64,000 nucleotides of DNA, taken from NCBI GenBank assembly GCA_001897605.1, contig MKTL01000016.1, positions 302,410 to 366,409 of the forward strand. Direction: 5' to 3'. Within the stretch, counting starts at the first letter, position 1. Every line of letters begins with the position of its first letter. Position numbers and translations under genes: made by a program. Below are positions 17,019-27,067 of the stretch, one piece after another. The notes beneath the pieces were generated by a model. The model had not been told where the DNA came from. It made no database searches and was given only the letters and a program-made list of their open reading frames with translations. This stretch comes from Clostridiales bacterium 38-18 (GTDB lineage Bacteria; Bacillota; Clostridia; Peptostreptococcales; Acidaminobacteraceae).

Positions 17019-17693
17019 CTAGTCGTAAATTTTCTCGATTAGATTGACGTTAATCATACCATCTAAACGCGTTAACTCATTTAAGACGACTTCCTCAATC
17101 ATTTCGTCGGTTTCAATAATACCAATGGCAATTTTCCCTTTTTCTTCTCTAAAAAGCTTCATGAAAGCGATGTTAATTCTATGCTCAGACAGGCAAGTCG
17201 ATATTTTTGCTAGCATCCCTGAGTTGTCTTTATGATGTGTAACCAAAGTGTTGTAATCACCTGAAAATTGTACGTCAATTCCGTTGATAGCGTTGATGAT
17301 CATCTTGCCACCACCTATGGAGATGCCTATGATTTCCCAAGTCTCTAATCGATTGGTATGTGCGATGATCTTAACGGTATTGGGATGAGGGGCTTCATCA
17401 TCAGAACAGATAAACTGATACTTAAGCCCTCTAGCTTCAGCTATTTTAAATGCATCCACTAAACGCTCATCATCCTGCTTTAATCCAAGAAAGCCACCAA
17501 GGAGTGCAATATCTGTTCCGTGCCCTTTATATGTCTTAGCAAAGGAACCATATAAGACAAATTCAACCTGATTAACGGGTAATTTTATGATATTTTGAGC
17601 AGTATAACCGATTCTGCAAGCTCCAGCTGTATGTGAGCTAGAGGGCCCAATCATCACGGGGCCAATGATATCAAATAAGTTATAATTTTTCAT
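17019..17693 (-). CDS. sdaAB: L-serine dehydratase, iron-sulfur, beta subunit
   Basis: About 224 residues. The GPVMIGPSSSHTAGACRIG motif near residue 10 is the serine dehydratase beta signature, and an ACT-like regulatory domain fills the C-terminal part (TLVTHHKDNSGMLAKISTCL). ATG 17693 is preferred because TAGGAGC lies ten bases upstream and the peptide MKNYNLFDIIGP matches the family start; an earlier in-frame start is poorly placed. It is the first gene of the sdaAB-sdaAA operon, divergent from the DAK2-DegV gene. Confidence 0.92.
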   Translation of the reverse strand: MKNYNLFDIIGPVMIGPSSSHTAGACRIGYTAQNIIKLPVNQVEFVLYGSFAKTYKGHGTDIALLGGFLGLKQDDERLVDAFKIAEARGLKYQFICSDDEAPHPNTVKIIAHTNRLETWEIIGISIGGGKMIINAINGIDVQFSGDYNTLVTHHKDNSGMLAKISTCLSEHRINIAFMKLFREEKGKIAIGIIETDEMIEEVVLNELTRLDGMINVNLIEKIYD

Positions 17694-17826
17694 AATAGCT
17701 CCTATAATTTGAATTACATCTATCATAGCAAAATGGCTATGGAAAGGCTAATAAATAATTCATTAAGAATAATTAAAACTCATAAAATAGGGTAAAAGTG
17801 CCATAGTACTGAAAAAAGGAGGACTC

Positions 17827-19623
17827 ATGAATCAAACATTGCTAAACGGTCTTGAATTTTTTAAGCACTTTAAAAATGGTGCAGAAAATGTGATTAAAGC
17901 GTCAGAAATTTTGAATCGCATTAACGTATTTCCTGTGAGAGATGGTGATACAGGGACCAACCTGTCAATTACACTAAGCTCAATTTTAAATGAGGCAATT
18001 GTTCATCCAGATCTCAACCTGGTCGTTAGCTCTATGTCGGAGGTTGCCCTCGAAAATGCGCGTGGCAATTCTGGAATTATATTTGCAAGCTTTATAGAAG
18101 GGTTTTCTGAGGCCTGTCATCAGCTGAAAGAGATATCTCCTGAGCAGTTTGTCAAAGCAGCCTCTCATGCGGTTGCAGTGGCTTATCAGTCGGTAAGAAA
18201 CCCGCAAGAGGGCACCATATTAACGGTCATGCGATCGTGGGAAAAATACCTTGTGACGAATTGCCAGCCACAAGTGAAATTTAACGAAATGCTTCATGAA
18301 GCATATATAAATGCAGCACTTACACTTGAAGAAACACAAAATATGTTGCAGGTTCTTAAAAAAAATAAAGTAGTGGATTCTGGTGCCAAGGGGTTTGTTT
18401 TATTTTTGGAGGGGTTTTTAAATACAAAAAGTGATTTAGATGATACAAAAGAATATGCTGTGGAAGGCTTACCCCATGACTTGAAGGTTCAGTTACATGA
18501 CGTGCCAGAAGACCTAAACTTCAGATATTGTACTGAGTTTATGTTAAAGGAGCCCCTGAGAGAATTGAAAGCACTTGATTATTTACTAGATCAATTTGGA
18601 GATTCTCTCATCATAACAGGCAACCAGAGATTGACTAAGATTCACGTTCATACCAATGCACCTGATCAAATTACATTGAAATTGAATGAGCATGGACATA
18701 ATATTTATAAATCTAAGGTTGAGGACATGTGGCTTCAAAATAAAATTGAGACCTATCAACACCCAAAAATTGGCATCCTAACCGATTCAATTTGCGATAT
18801 TTCAGAGGCTCTAATTGATCTATATCAGATTCATCTTTTACCATTAGCCTTAATTGCGGGTGAAAGCACCTACTTGGACAAATACACAATTACTAGTGAT
18901 ATGCTAAAACCGTTGCTAGATGCTTCAGAATCGTATCCTTCTAGCTCACAGGTAGACATCAAGCTGGTAAAGATCAAACTAGAATGGATGCTGAGGTATT
19001 ATGAAAAAGTAGTTGTTCTGAGTGTAAGTAAAGCGCTGAGTGGCACCTACGAGGGATATAAAAAAGCGATTGAGGCATTGGGTGAGCAGTCTGATAGAAT
19101 TACGCTGATTGATACAAAGCTTAACTCTGGTGCACAGGGACTTGTGGTTTTAAAGGCGGCTCAGCTTGCCTCAGAGGGAAAATCACTTAATAAAATAGTT
19201 GAAACCATTAGTAGAGATATAGAAAATGCAAAGATTTTTGTTAGTATGGACACCTTTAAATACGCAACCAGAAGTGGTCGAGTACCTTATTTTGCTGGCA
19301 AGGTATTAACTGCACTTCATGCTAAGCCGATCATGACTTTAGATGAAGCTGGCTTTGGTAAAGCAGGCGGAATTTCGTTTTCAAGAGCATCTGCAAATCA
19401 AAAAATATTTAAAAAGCTCAAGCAAATTGCGAATAAATCTGAATCGATTAGATATGCGATTGTTCATGCAGATAATCACAACTTAGCTGAGCGTTTTGCT
19501 CAACGAATTGAAGAGATTACAGGACAAAAGCCTGAATTTATGACTTCGATATCTGCAATTACTGCCATTCATGCAGGAATTGGCTCTGTAGCAGTCTGTA
19601 TCGTCTCAGGAGGCGAGTTATGA
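17827..19623 (+). CDS. DAK2-DegV fusion protein (FakA-like kinase domain joined to FakB-like lipid-binding domain)
   Basis: 598 residues. The N-terminal 200 residues are a DAK2 domain with the metal/ATP motif [13 protein letters not shown] (Asp39, Asp41) and GNSG. A middle segment (about 215-310) contains FRYCTEFML and [15 protein letters not shown], as in the FakA middle region. A full DegV domain starts at [11 protein letters not shown] (about residue 315) and includes SSSQVD and [11 protein letters not shown]. In the FakAB system these parts are separate proteins that phosphorylate bound fatty acid; here they are one chain. AAAAGGAGG precedes the ATG. The stop overlaps the next gene (ATGA). 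Confidence 0.88.
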   Translation: MNQTLLNGLEFFKHFKNGAENVIKASEILNRINVFPVRDGDTGTNLSITLSSILNEAIVHPDLNLVVSSMSEVALENARGNSGIIFASFIEGFSEACHQLKEISPEQFVKAASHAVAVAYQSVRNPQEGTILTVMRSWEKYLVTNCQPQVKFNEMLHEAYINAALTLEETQNMLQVLKKNKVVDSGAKGFVLFLEGFLNTKSDLDDTKEYAVEGLPHDLKVQLHDVPEDLNFRYCTEFMLKEPLRELKALDYLLDQFGDSLIITGNQRLTKIHVHTNAPDQITLKLNEHGHNIYKSKVEDMWLQNKIETYQHPKIGILTDSICDISEALIDLYQIHLLPLALIAGESTYLDKYTITSDMLKPLLDASESYPSSSQVDIKLVKIKLEWMLRYYEKVVVLSVSKALSGTYEGYKKAIEALGEQSDRITLIDTKLNSGAQGLVVLKAAQLASEGKSLNKIVETISRDIENAKIFVSMDTFKYATRSGRVPYFAGKVLTALHAKPIMTLDEAGFGKAGGISFSRASANQKIFKKLKQIANKSESIRYAIVHADNHNLAERFAQRIEEITGQKPEFMTSISAITAIHAGIGSVAVCIVSGGEL

Positions 19624-20390
19624 TTGAAAGCTTAGGGTTTATAGGCGTATATTTTACTATATTTTTCTTTGTGGGTACGATTCAAAAAAACAATAGCATC
19701 GTCGATCAGGCTTGGGGAATTGGGTTCGTTCTAGTAGCGTTCTTCAATTTATTAAGGCTTGAAACGATTCAGCTCACACACCTGATCGTCGTTGGATTGA
19801 TTTCCCTATGGGGATTAAGGCTGTTTTATCATATCTTCAAAAGAAACCATAAAAAAGCAGAGGATTTCAGATATGCGAAATGGCGAGAAGAGTGGGGAAA
19901 ATGGGTTATACCGAGAGCTTTTTTACAAGTCTATATGCTTCAAGGATTGTTTATGTGGATCATTGCATTACCAGCTATTTTACTTCTCAACACACTACAT
20001 AATATTAATAGTTCGGCTATATGGAGCCTTGGCATTATAGTTTGGCTATGGGGATATTGTTTCGAAGTAGTGGGGGATGTGCAGCTAAAAACTTACAAGT
20101 CCAATCCTGCAAATAAGGGTAAATTAATGACGCAAGGATTGTGGCAATATACAAGGCATCCAAATTATTATGGAGAAGCGACCATGTGGTGGGGAATTTG
20201 GCTTCTATGCATCTCATGTGGTGTGGGTTTATGGACAGTGGTTGGACCGGTAACGATTACGTTTCTACTTCTTTTCGTATCAGGGGTACCTATGCTCGAG
20301 AAGGCAATGGCAAATAGAGATGGGTTTGTCGAATATGCCGCAAGAACCAATAAATTTATCCCATGGTTTCCGAAAAAGGGGGTTAAGTAA
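19620..20390 (+). CDS. DUF1295 family membrane protein (steroid 5-alpha-reductase-like)
   Basis: 256 residues with about six hydrophobic segments. The C-terminal part has the DUF1295/isoprenylcysteine-methyltransferase-like pattern [20 protein letters not shown], in which the R-H-P-N-Y motif binds cofactor. Family members are membrane reductases or methyltransferases acting on lipids. Its ATG overlaps the DAK2-DegV stop by four bases, and its own stop overlaps the chemoreceptor start (TAATG). The coupling to a fatty-acid kinase-like fusion suggests a lipid substrate; this is inference. Confidence 0.82.
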   Translation: MIESLGFIGVYFTIFFFVGTIQKNNSIVDQAWGIGFVLVAFFNLLRLETIQLTHLIVVGLISLWGLRLFYHIFKRNHKKAEDFRYAKWREEWGKWVIPRAFLQVYMLQGLFMWIIALPAILLLNTLHNINSSAIWSLGIIVWLWGYCFEVVGDVQLKTYKSNPANKGKLMTQGLWQYTRHPNYYGEATMWWGIWLLCISCGVGLWTVVGPVTITFLLLFVSGVPMLEKAMANRDGFVEYAARTNKFIPWFPKKGVK

Positions 20391-22168
20391 TGAAGAAGAT
20401 TAGTAATAAGATTATCACATTGGTAATCGCAAGTGTTTTGATTTCGTCACTTATAGTAGGTGCCATTTCTCAGTATATGATTTATACAACCAATATGGAT
20501 CGTATTGATCAGTTGGAAAAGCAATTACGACAGGGCTATGATTCAAATATCAAGCATCAGGTTGAGATTGTGGTTAGTGAGCTACAGGGCATTATTAATC
20601 AGATGAATTCTGGAGTCATCAGTCAAGCAGATGCTAAACTTATTGCAGCAGATGTCATCCGCAATGCAAAGTATGGAGAATCAGGTTACTTCTGGGCAGA
20701 TACCATTGAAGGGGTCAATGTGGTTTTATTAGGTCGTGAGGATGTTGAAGGGACAAGTCGTATTGATTTGACCGATACGAATGGGAATAAAATTCTTCAA
20801 GGCTTCATAGCTCTAGTAAAACAATCTGGTGAAGGGTATTATGATTATTATTTTCCAAAACCAAATGAAACAGAAGCGCTACCGAAACGCGCTTATGTAA
20901 AGCTTTTTGAGCCGTTCGAATGGATCATTGGCACTGGTAATTATATCGATGATATCGATGTAGCAGTTGCAGCTGAAAAGGATCAAATGAAAAAAGAAAT
21001 AATGAGTGCTTACTTTATGATCATAGGTGCATTGACATTATCTCTTGTCCTTGGTATTATAGCGGCGTTTATATTTGGCAAACGACTTTCAAAACCGATT
21101 TTAAGAATCAATGAGTTATTAATTAAAACCTCACATTTAGATATTAAAAATGATGATTCATTTGATAACCTTTTAAAATATAAGGATGAAACAGGAACGA
21201 TTGCTCATTCGGTTGCCAATTTAAGAACGGTTTTAAGAGAGCTAATTGCTGAAATGCAAAAGGATTCTATCCAGCTTGAAAAATCATCTGGGGAATTAAA
21301 CGATGTCGTTGAAATGGGTAAAGAAGGCATCGATGCAGTAACGCAAACGGTTACAGATTTTGCTTCAGGTGCAACGTCACAGGCTCAGGATGCTATGGTT
21401 GCTTCTGAAAAAATGGAGGGTCTAGCTAAGGACATAGATGAAACGGTTAAGAGTGCGGATAAGCTCAAAGATTATACCACTGCAGTTTCAGTCAGCAATG
21501 TAGAAGGGGTAAAACAGCTACAAGCGTTAAATGATACCTTTGATTCTACGGTGTCTGCCAATAAGCGATTGAATGAAAACGTTGAGACCTTGACCGTAAA
21601 ATCTTCATCAATTGTACAAATCACCAATACTATTCAGCAGATTGCAGAGCAGACCAACCTACTTGCACTGAATGCAGCGATAGAAGCAGCTCGTGCTGGG
21701 GAAGCTGGAAGAGGATTTGCTGTCGTAGCAGATGAGATTAGAAAACTGGCTGAGGAAACCTCAAAATCAACCACTCGAATCGATACAACTGTAAAAGAAA
21801 TTCTTGGTGAAATTGGTGAAACAGAGAAGAATATGACCGCTTCAAACGAAGCACTTGGCTTTTCAGGTAGCGTTTTAAATAAGGTTCAATCCGCATTTGA
21901 GACCATTGAAACCTCAATTAATAATACTTTAGCACAGCTAGATCAAATCAATGAAAGCATCCGTCACGTCAATCGTAACAAGGACAATGCAACGGAATCC
22001 ATCCATGGTATTTCTGCTATTACAGAAGAGAATGCTGCTGCTGCAGAAGAAATTGCTGCAACTATGGATACACAGGCTGATTTAATGAGAAGCATTCAAG
22101 AAAATGCAGGGGAAGTCAAATCCATCGCTGATGATATGTTAGAAATTATTAGCAGATTTAAAGTTTAA
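20390..22168 (+). CDS. Methyl-accepting chemotaxis protein with Cache sensor
   Basis: 592 residues. There is an N-terminal transmembrane segment (about 10-32), a periplasmic-side single Cache domain with [10 protein letters not shown] and [12 protein letters not shown], a second membrane helix near 205-228, a HAMP region, and a signalling domain whose hairpin tip is [27 protein letters not shown] (about 418-445). Cache_2 domains often sense small carboxylates. The ATG overlaps the DUF1295 stop by one base, an unusual operon partner for a chemoreceptor. A bidirectional terminator lies downstream. Confidence 0.93.
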   Translation: MKKISNKIITLVIASVLISSLIVGAISQYMIYTTNMDRIDQLEKQLRQGYDSNIKHQVEIVVSELQGIINQMNSGVISQADAKLIAADVIRNAKYGESGYFWADTIEGVNVVLLGREDVEGTSRIDLTDTNGNKILQGFIALVKQSGEGYYDYYFPKPNETEALPKRAYVKLFEPFEWIIGTGNYIDDIDVAVAAEKDQMKKEIMSAYFMIIGALTLSLVLGIIAAFIFGKRLSKPILRINELLIKTSHLDIKNDDSFDNLLKYKDETGTIAHSVANLRTVLRELIAEMQKDSIQLEKSSGELNDVVEMGKEGIDAVTQTVTDFASGATSQAQDAMVASEKMEGLAKDIDETVKSADKLKDYTTAVSVSNVEGVKQLQALNDTFDSTVSANKRLNENVETLTVKSSSIVQITNTIQQIAEQTNLLALNAAIEAARAGEAGRGFAVVADEIRKLAEETSKSTTRIDTTVKEILGEIGETEKNMTASNEALGFSGSVLNKVQSAFETIETSINNTLAQLDQINESIRHVNRNKDNATESIHGISAITEENAAAAEEIAATMDTQADLMRSIQENAGEVKSIADDMLEIISRFKV

Positions 22169-22265
22169 GTTACGCGTACAGCCTACCTAAAAAATAGTTG
22201 TCGCACAAATAGACCGTATTTAATTACAAAATAGTATACTGCTCAAATAGAACCATACAAGTAAA

Positions 22266-22307
22266 AAAGGTGCTATTCACATCAAAATCTGATGGAATAG
22301 CACCTTT
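22266..22307. terminator. Bidirectional terminator between chemoreceptor and ABC-F genes
   Basis: AAAGGTGCTATTC pairs with GAATAGCACCTTT and encloses CATC/GATG. A-runs and T-runs flank both sides, fitting use by the two convergent genes. Confidence 0.88.
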
Positions 22308-22317
22308 AAAAGTTTGA

Positions 22318-23874
22318 CTAGACGATTTTAGTGGTCCATTGCTCTAAGTTCCAGACATCGCTTACGACATCTCTATAGAATTCAGGCTCATGGCTAATGA
22401 GAAGAATGGTTCCTTTAAATGCATTGAGTGCGCGCTTAAGCTCTTCTTTTGCATCGACGTCTAGATGGTTTGTCGGCTCATCCAGAACTAGGAAATTTGT
22501 TTCTTTATTGATTAATTTACAAAGTCTTACCTTTGCTTGCTCACCACCACTGAGTACAACGACTTTACTCTCGATGTGTTGTGTGGTTAAACCGCATTTT
22601 GCGAGCGCAGCTCTTACTTCGTACTGTGTATACGAAGGGAACTCCTTCCACACTTCATCGATACAGGTGTTATAGTTAGCCTCTTTGATTTCCTGTTCAA
22701 AGTAACCGATATGAAGGAATTCTCCAGTGTCAACTTTTCCGCTGATACTTGGAATCTGACCCAGTATACTTTTGAGAAGTGTCGTTTTACCAAGACCATT
22801 TGCCCCGATAATGGCAACTTTTTGTCCACGCTCTAAAGTCAGATTAAGTGGACGACATAAAGGCTCATCATAACCGATAACTAAATCTTCAGTTTTAAAA
22901 ATCAGCTTTCCTGATGTTCTCGCCATCTTGAAATTGAATTCTGGCTTTGGTTTCTCTCTTGCCAGTTCAATACGATCCATTTTATCCAGTTTCTTTTGGC
23001 GAGACATCGCCATGTTTCGTGTTGCGACTCTCGCCTTATTTCTTTGAACGAAATCTTCAAGGTCAGCAATCTCTTGTTGTTGTTGCTTGTATGCAGACTC
23101 AACCTGTTTTTTCTTAGCTTCATAAATTCTAATAAAATTATCATAATCGCCAACATAACGATTGAGTTCTTTATTATCCATATGATAGATGAGGTTGACG
23201 ACGCTATTTAAGAATGGGATATCATGTGAAATTAAAATGAATGCGTTTTCATAATCGTTGAGGTATTTTTTTAGCCATTCGATATGATCTTCATCAAGGT
23301 AGTTGGTTGGCTCATCTAGTAAAAGGATATCAGGTTTTTCAAGTAGTAGCTTAGCGAGTAGAATTTTCGTTCTTTGACCGCCGCTTAAGCTATCAACTTC
23401 TTTATCAAGGCCGACGTCAAGTAAACCTAGACCTCTTGCAACTTCACTGATTTTAGCTTCAATAATGTAAAAATCGTTGTGATTGAGGATGTCTTGAATC
23501 GTACCGACCTCTTCCATGAGAACATCGAGTTCCTCTGGTGTGACATCGCCCATTTTCATATACATATCGTTCATTTCAGTTTCTAAATCGTATAGATATT
23601 GAAACGCACTTTCTAGTACATTTTTAATGGTCATGCCTTTTTCTAGTGCCGTGTGTTGGTCCAAATAACCTGCACGAACGCGTTTTGACCATTCAATATT
23701 GCCCTCATCTGGCTCAAGCTTATGCGTAATGATGTTCATAAACGTCGATTTTCCTTCACCGTTCGCACCGATTAGGCCGATGTGCTCTCCTTTTAGTAAA
23801 CGGAAAGAGACGTTGTTAAAGATGGCTCTATCTCCAAAGCCGTGGCTGAGATTTTTAACCGTTAAAATACTCAT
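22318..23874 (-). CDS. ABC-F family ATPase (duplicated ATP-binding cassettes)
   Basis: 518 residues, soluble. Two ATPase cassettes are present: Walker A GANGEGKST and GANGLGKTT, signatures LSGGQRTK and LSGGEQAK, and Walker B ILLLDEPTNYLD and FLVLDEPTNHLD. They are joined by a charged linker near residues 240-300 (the P-site tRNA interaction motif region, rich in K, Q and R). ABC-F proteins act on ribosomes in translation regulation or antibiotic resistance. The closest style is YbiT/YdiF rather than a known resistance factor. AAAGGAAAAGAA precedes the ATG. The gene stands alone between convergent and divergent neighbours. Confidence 0.92.
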   Translation of the reverse strand: MSILTVKNLSHGFGDRAIFNNVSFRLLKGEHIGLIGANGEGKSTFMNIITHKLEPDEGNIEWSKRVRAGYLDQHTALEKGMTIKNVLESAFQYLYDLETEMNDMYMKMGDVTPEELDVLMEEVGTIQDILNHNDFYIIEAKISEVARGLGLLDVGLDKEVDSLSGGQRTKILLAKLLLEKPDILLLDEPTNYLDEDHIEWLKKYLNDYENAFILISHDIPFLNSVVNLIYHMDNKELNRYVGDYDNFIRIYEAKKKQVESAYKQQQQEIADLEDFVQRNKARVATRNMAMSRQKKLDKMDRIELAREKPKPEFNFKMARTSGKLIFKTEDLVIGYDEPLCRPLNLTLERGQKVAIIGANGLGKTTLLKSILGQIPSISGKVDTGEFLHIGYFEQEIKEANYNTCIDEVWKEFPSYTQYEVRAALAKCGLTTQHIESKVVVLSGGEQAKVRLCKLINKETNFLVLDEPTNHLDVDAKEELKRALNAFKGTILLISHEPEFYRDVVSDVWNLEQWTTKIV

Positions 23875-23976
23875 TTCTTTTCCTTTCTATTAAAAGCGAT
23901 ATACGCTCTAGTTCTATTTTATCCTTTGATATTATATAATAAAAAGATAAAAAAACGCAAAGGAAATTGATGGGTT

Positions 23977-24579
23977 ATGAGAGATAAGCTAGAAATAATT
24001 GAGGTTAAGCAGATCCCTAGCTTGAAATACCTATATGCATATGAAATTAGATACTTAAATCGCAAGGGTGAAGAAAAAATTTGGGAACTGGTTTCAAGAA
24101 AAGGAATTGAACGATTAGAATCGGAGATCTATCGTCATGAAAAATACAGCGATGGTACGATGATTGTAGCGACGAATCCGGATAAGACGCAAACAGTCAT
24201 GATTAGAGAATATAGAGTTTCCGCAGGTCAGTTTATTTATATGTTTCCAGCGGGTCTTAGTGATCCTAATGAAACCATTGATGTAACTAGTAAAAGGGAA
24301 TTTTTAGAGGAAACTGGTATGACGTTTGAGCTAAAAACTTTTTCAAATGCAAGATATACTTCAGTGGGGATCATCAATGAAAAGGTTGAAATCGCATACG
24401 GATACTACACTGGGAAACCAAACGCTGCCTACCAAACTGAAGATGAGTTGATTGAGGTTGTAATGGTTGATCGAATACTGGCGAAACACATTTTAGACAA
24501 CGAGGAAATAAGTATTAGAAGTGCGTTGATATTAGAGAATCTTTTCAAACTAAATCCATTTATAAATGAGGTAAAATAA
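23977..24579 (+). CDS. NUDIX hydrolase
   Basis: 200 residues. A complete Nudix box G-x5-E-x7-R-E-x2-E-E-x-G is present at GLSDPNETIDVTSKREFLEETGM. The N-terminal part (LKYLYAYEIRYLNRKGEEKIWELVSRK) resembles ADP-ribose/ADP-sugar pyrophosphatases, which clear nucleotide-sugar metabolites. The final codon shares a base with the start of the following acetyltransferase gene (TAATG), indicating coupling. The ribosome binding site (AAAGGAAATTGATGGGTT) is modest. Substrate is not determined by sequence. Confidence 0.9.
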   Translation: MRDKLEIIEVKQIPSLKYLYAYEIRYLNRKGEEKIWELVSRKGIERLESEIYRHEKYSDGTMIVATNPDKTQTVMIREYRVSAGQFIYMFPAGLSDPNETIDVTSKREFLEETGMTFELKTFSNARYTSVGIINEKVEIAYGYYTGKPNAAYQTEDELIEVVMVDRILAKHILDNEEISIRSALILENLFKLNPFINEVK

Positions 24580-25058
24580 TGACATTATTAGGTAAAGAAC
24601 ATAAAGATGCTATTTTTGAATTATGTCAGAGGCTAATTGAAGAAAATGCAAGGATGAGTTTTACAGACATTGAAAACATTGAACATTTAGAAAAATGGTT
24701 TAATGATACCAACGTTTTATTATATGGAAAATTGAATGAAGCCGGTCAGCTGATTGCTATGGTGAAAGCGACGAGAGGTGTAGGTAATAAAGCACACAGC
24801 TGTTACCTTGCTGCTGCGACACACCCAGATTATAGAAAAGAAAGTCAGGCGAGTTCGCTGACAAATGAAGTCCTTGATGATTTAAAAAATAGAGGGGTAT
24901 TAATAGCACGTACCTATATTTACTCCTGGAATCACGCCTCGATTAAAACCATAGAAAAATGTGGTTTTACATTAAGTGGTCGCGTGGTCATGCATGAATA
25001 CGACGAAATTACTGGTGACTACATAGACGATTTGATCTATTATAAGCGATTAGTTTAA
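24579..25058 (+). CDS. GNAT family N-acetyltransferase
   Basis: 159 residues. A GNAT-like core is visible as CYLAAATHPDYRKESQASSLTNEVL, followed by the YSWNHASIKTIEKCGFTLSGR segment typical of acetyltransferases acting on amines or protein termini. The ATG overlaps the Nudix stop (TAATG). The acyl-CoA loop is less canonical than Q/R-x-x-G-x-G/A, so assignment rests mainly on the C-terminal IKTIEKCGF motif. The substrate is unknown. Confidence 0.75.
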   Translation: MTLLGKEHKDAIFELCQRLIEENARMSFTDIENIEHLEKWFNDTNVLLYGKLNEAGQLIAMVKATRGVGNKAHSCYLAAATHPDYRKESQASSLTNEVLDDLKNRGVLIARTYIYSWNHASIKTIEKCGFTLSGRVVMHEYDEITGDYIDDLIYYKRLV

Positions 25059-25076
25059 ATATTTCGAAATAGTCAT

Positions 25077-25104
25077 TTGACCTTTAGAGGTTGTATGATA
25101 TAAT
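25077..25104 (+). promoter_or_regulatory. Promoter of DEAD-box helicase gene
   Basis: TTGACC and TATAAT are separated by 16 bases. Transcription would start near 25111, giving a 5' leader of about 73 bases before the start codon at 25184. The promoter rules out an in-frame upstream TTG at 25091 as the translation start. Confidence 0.8.
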
Positions 25105-25183
25105 GAAGTGTTTGAAAAATGGAGAAGTACCAAACAAGACAGAGAAAGACTCTTTCTTGTCAAGATATACGAAAGGAATAATA

Positions 25184-26986
25184 ATGGAAAAAATTCTATT
25201 TAGTGAATTAAACTGTTCAAGAGAAATCTTAAGAGCGGTAGAAGACATGGGCTTTGAAGAAACGACACCCATCCAATCAATGGCGATTCCGGTGGCGTTT
25301 ACTGGTCGCGATGTAGTCGGTCAAGCACAGACGGGTACAGGAAAAACTGCGGCGTTCTCAATTCCAATGCTCGAAAAAATCGACCTGTCTTCTAAACACG
25401 TACAAGCGTTAGTATTATGCCCGACACGTGAGCTTGCCGTTCAGATTTCGGAGGAAGTCAACAAAATCGGCAAGTACATGAGAGGTCTGCATATTTTACC
25501 CGTATTCGGCGGTCAAGATATAGAGAGACAAATCAGAGGACTTAGATCAGGTGCTCAAGTTATCATCGGTACACCTGGACGTGTTCTAGATCATCTCAGA
25601 AGAAAAACACTTAAACTTAACAATTTAAAGATGTTAGTACTTGATGAAGCAGATGAAATGCTTAACATGGGCTTTAGAGAAGACATCGAAGCGGTTATTG
25701 AAGAAGTGGATCACAAAATTCAAACGCTTTTATTCTCTGCAACAATGCCAAAAGAGATCATGAACATCATTAACAAGTACCAAGATGAGCCTGAAATTCT
25801 CAAAGTAACACATACTGAGCTTACAACGCCAAACATCAGCCAGGTTTATATGGAGATGAAGGATAGAGATAAGCTCGAGATTTTAACCCGTTTGATAGAC
25901 ATCTATAACTACAAACTCTCCATCGTTTTCTGTAATACAAAAAAGAGAGTTGACGAAGTGACAGATATGCTTCAAGCACGTGGTTATATGTGTGATAAAA
26001 TTCATGGTGATATGAAGCAAACACTTCGTATGAATGTTATCAACAAGTTTAAGCGTGGTGATATTGAAATTCTTATTGCAACTGACGTTGCAGCGCGTGG
26101 TCTCGATATCGATAACGTAGAAGCTGTTTTCAACTACGATATGCCAACACATGAAGAATACTACGTACACCGTATTGGTAGAACGGGTCGTGCGGGTAAA
26201 GAAGGTATTTCTTTCACATTTATTACTTCAAGAGAGTTCCATCTTTTAAGAAGTATCATGAGATACACAAAATCAGATATCAAACCGCATCCAATTCCTA
26301 AAATTAGCGATCTTGAAGCAGTGAAGAGAGATCTTTTCATGAACAAAATTCGCGAGAGAATTGAAGCTGGCTTGGATCATAAGTTTATCAAAATCATCGA
26401 AGAGTTTTCTGAAGGCTCTTATACACCGATTGAGGTTGCCGCTGCACTTTTCCAAATGGAACTTGAGATGGAAAATGTAAAAGAAATCGATTCTATTGAT
26501 AACACTAAGAAGGTATTTACTGAAAAACCTGATAGAAATGCTTCAAAAGCAGGCAAAGGTACAAGAAGCAGCAGAGGTATGGTCAGAATGCATATCAATG
26601 TTGGTAATAATCACAACGTAAGACCGAGAGATATCGTAGGTGCTATCGCAAATGAGGCGGGCATCGAGGGTAGATTGATTGGTTCAGTGGATATTTTCGA
26701 TAGCTTTACCTACGTTGAGATTCCAGAAAGCCAAGCACAACGTGTCCTTGAGCGAATGGACAAACGCGTTATCAAAGGCAAATCGATTTCGATTGAGAAA
26801 GCAAAGGATTCAAAGGGCAAATCAAAAGGAACAGAAGGCCATAATAAGCGTAAATCAGAAGGCTACAAGGGTTCTAAATCTGAGGGCTTTAAGGGCTCAA
26901 AATCAGAAGGATCAAAAGGTGGAAAAACTTTTGAGGGAAAAGATAGAGAGAAGAAACGCGTAAAAGCGGATCGTCCTAGAGGCTAG
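25184..26986 (+). CDS. DEAD-box ATP-dependent RNA helicase with DbpA-type RNA-binding domain
   Basis: 600 residues. The Q-motif is TTPIQSMAIP, Walker A AQTGTGKT (about 47-54), DEAD at LDEADEML, SAT, and HRIGRTGR. A DbpA/CsdA-type RNA-binding domain lies at about 465-540 (MHINVGNNHNVRPRDIVGAI). The tail is a basic, repetitive linker with repeated KSEG-x-KGSK units. Such helicases remodel rRNA and mRNA, often in cold or growth regulation (CshA/DeaD group). ATG 25184 is chosen because AAAGGAATAATA precedes it and the family start MEKILFSEL follows; the upstream promoter excludes longer versions. Confidence 0.93.
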   Translation: MEKILFSELNCSREILRAVEDMGFEETTPIQSMAIPVAFTGRDVVGQAQTGTGKTAAFSIPMLEKIDLSSKHVQALVLCPTRELAVQISEEVNKIGKYMRGLHILPVFGGQDIERQIRGLRSGAQVIIGTPGRVLDHLRRKTLKLNNLKMLVLDEADEMLNMGFREDIEAVIEEVDHKIQTLLFSATMPKEIMNIINKYQDEPEILKVTHTELTTPNISQVYMEMKDRDKLEILTRLIDIYNYKLSIVFCNTKKRVDEVTDMLQARGYMCDKIHGDMKQTLRMNVINKFKRGDIEILIATDVAARGLDIDNVEAVFNYDMPTHEEYYVHRIGRTGRAGKEGISFTFITSREFHLLRSIMRYTKSDIKPHPIPKISDLEAVKRDLFMNKIRERIEAGLDHKFIKIIEEFSEGSYTPIEVAAALFQMELEMENVKEIDSIDNTKKVFTEKPDRNASKAGKGTRSSRGMVRMHINVGNNHNVRPRDIVGAIANEAGIEGRLIGSVDIFDSFTYVEIPESQAQRVLERMDKRVIKGKSISIEKAKDSKGKSKGTEGHNKRKSEGYKGSKSEGFKGSKSEGSKGGKTFEGKDREKKRVKADRPRG

Positions 26987-27017
26987 TCAGACGCTATTTA
27001 GCAAATATGTAAAATTA

Positions 27018-27067
27018 AACTCCTGTGTTCAGGCGATAACAAATCGCTGTGAACACAGGAGTTTTTT
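27018..27067. terminator. Terminator between helicase and deacetylase genes
   Basis: AACTCCTGTGTTCA pairs with TGAACACAGGAGTT around a 19-base loop that itself contains GCGAT/ATCGC. A T-run follows on the plus strand and it touches the deacetylase stop codon on the other. Confidence 0.88.
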
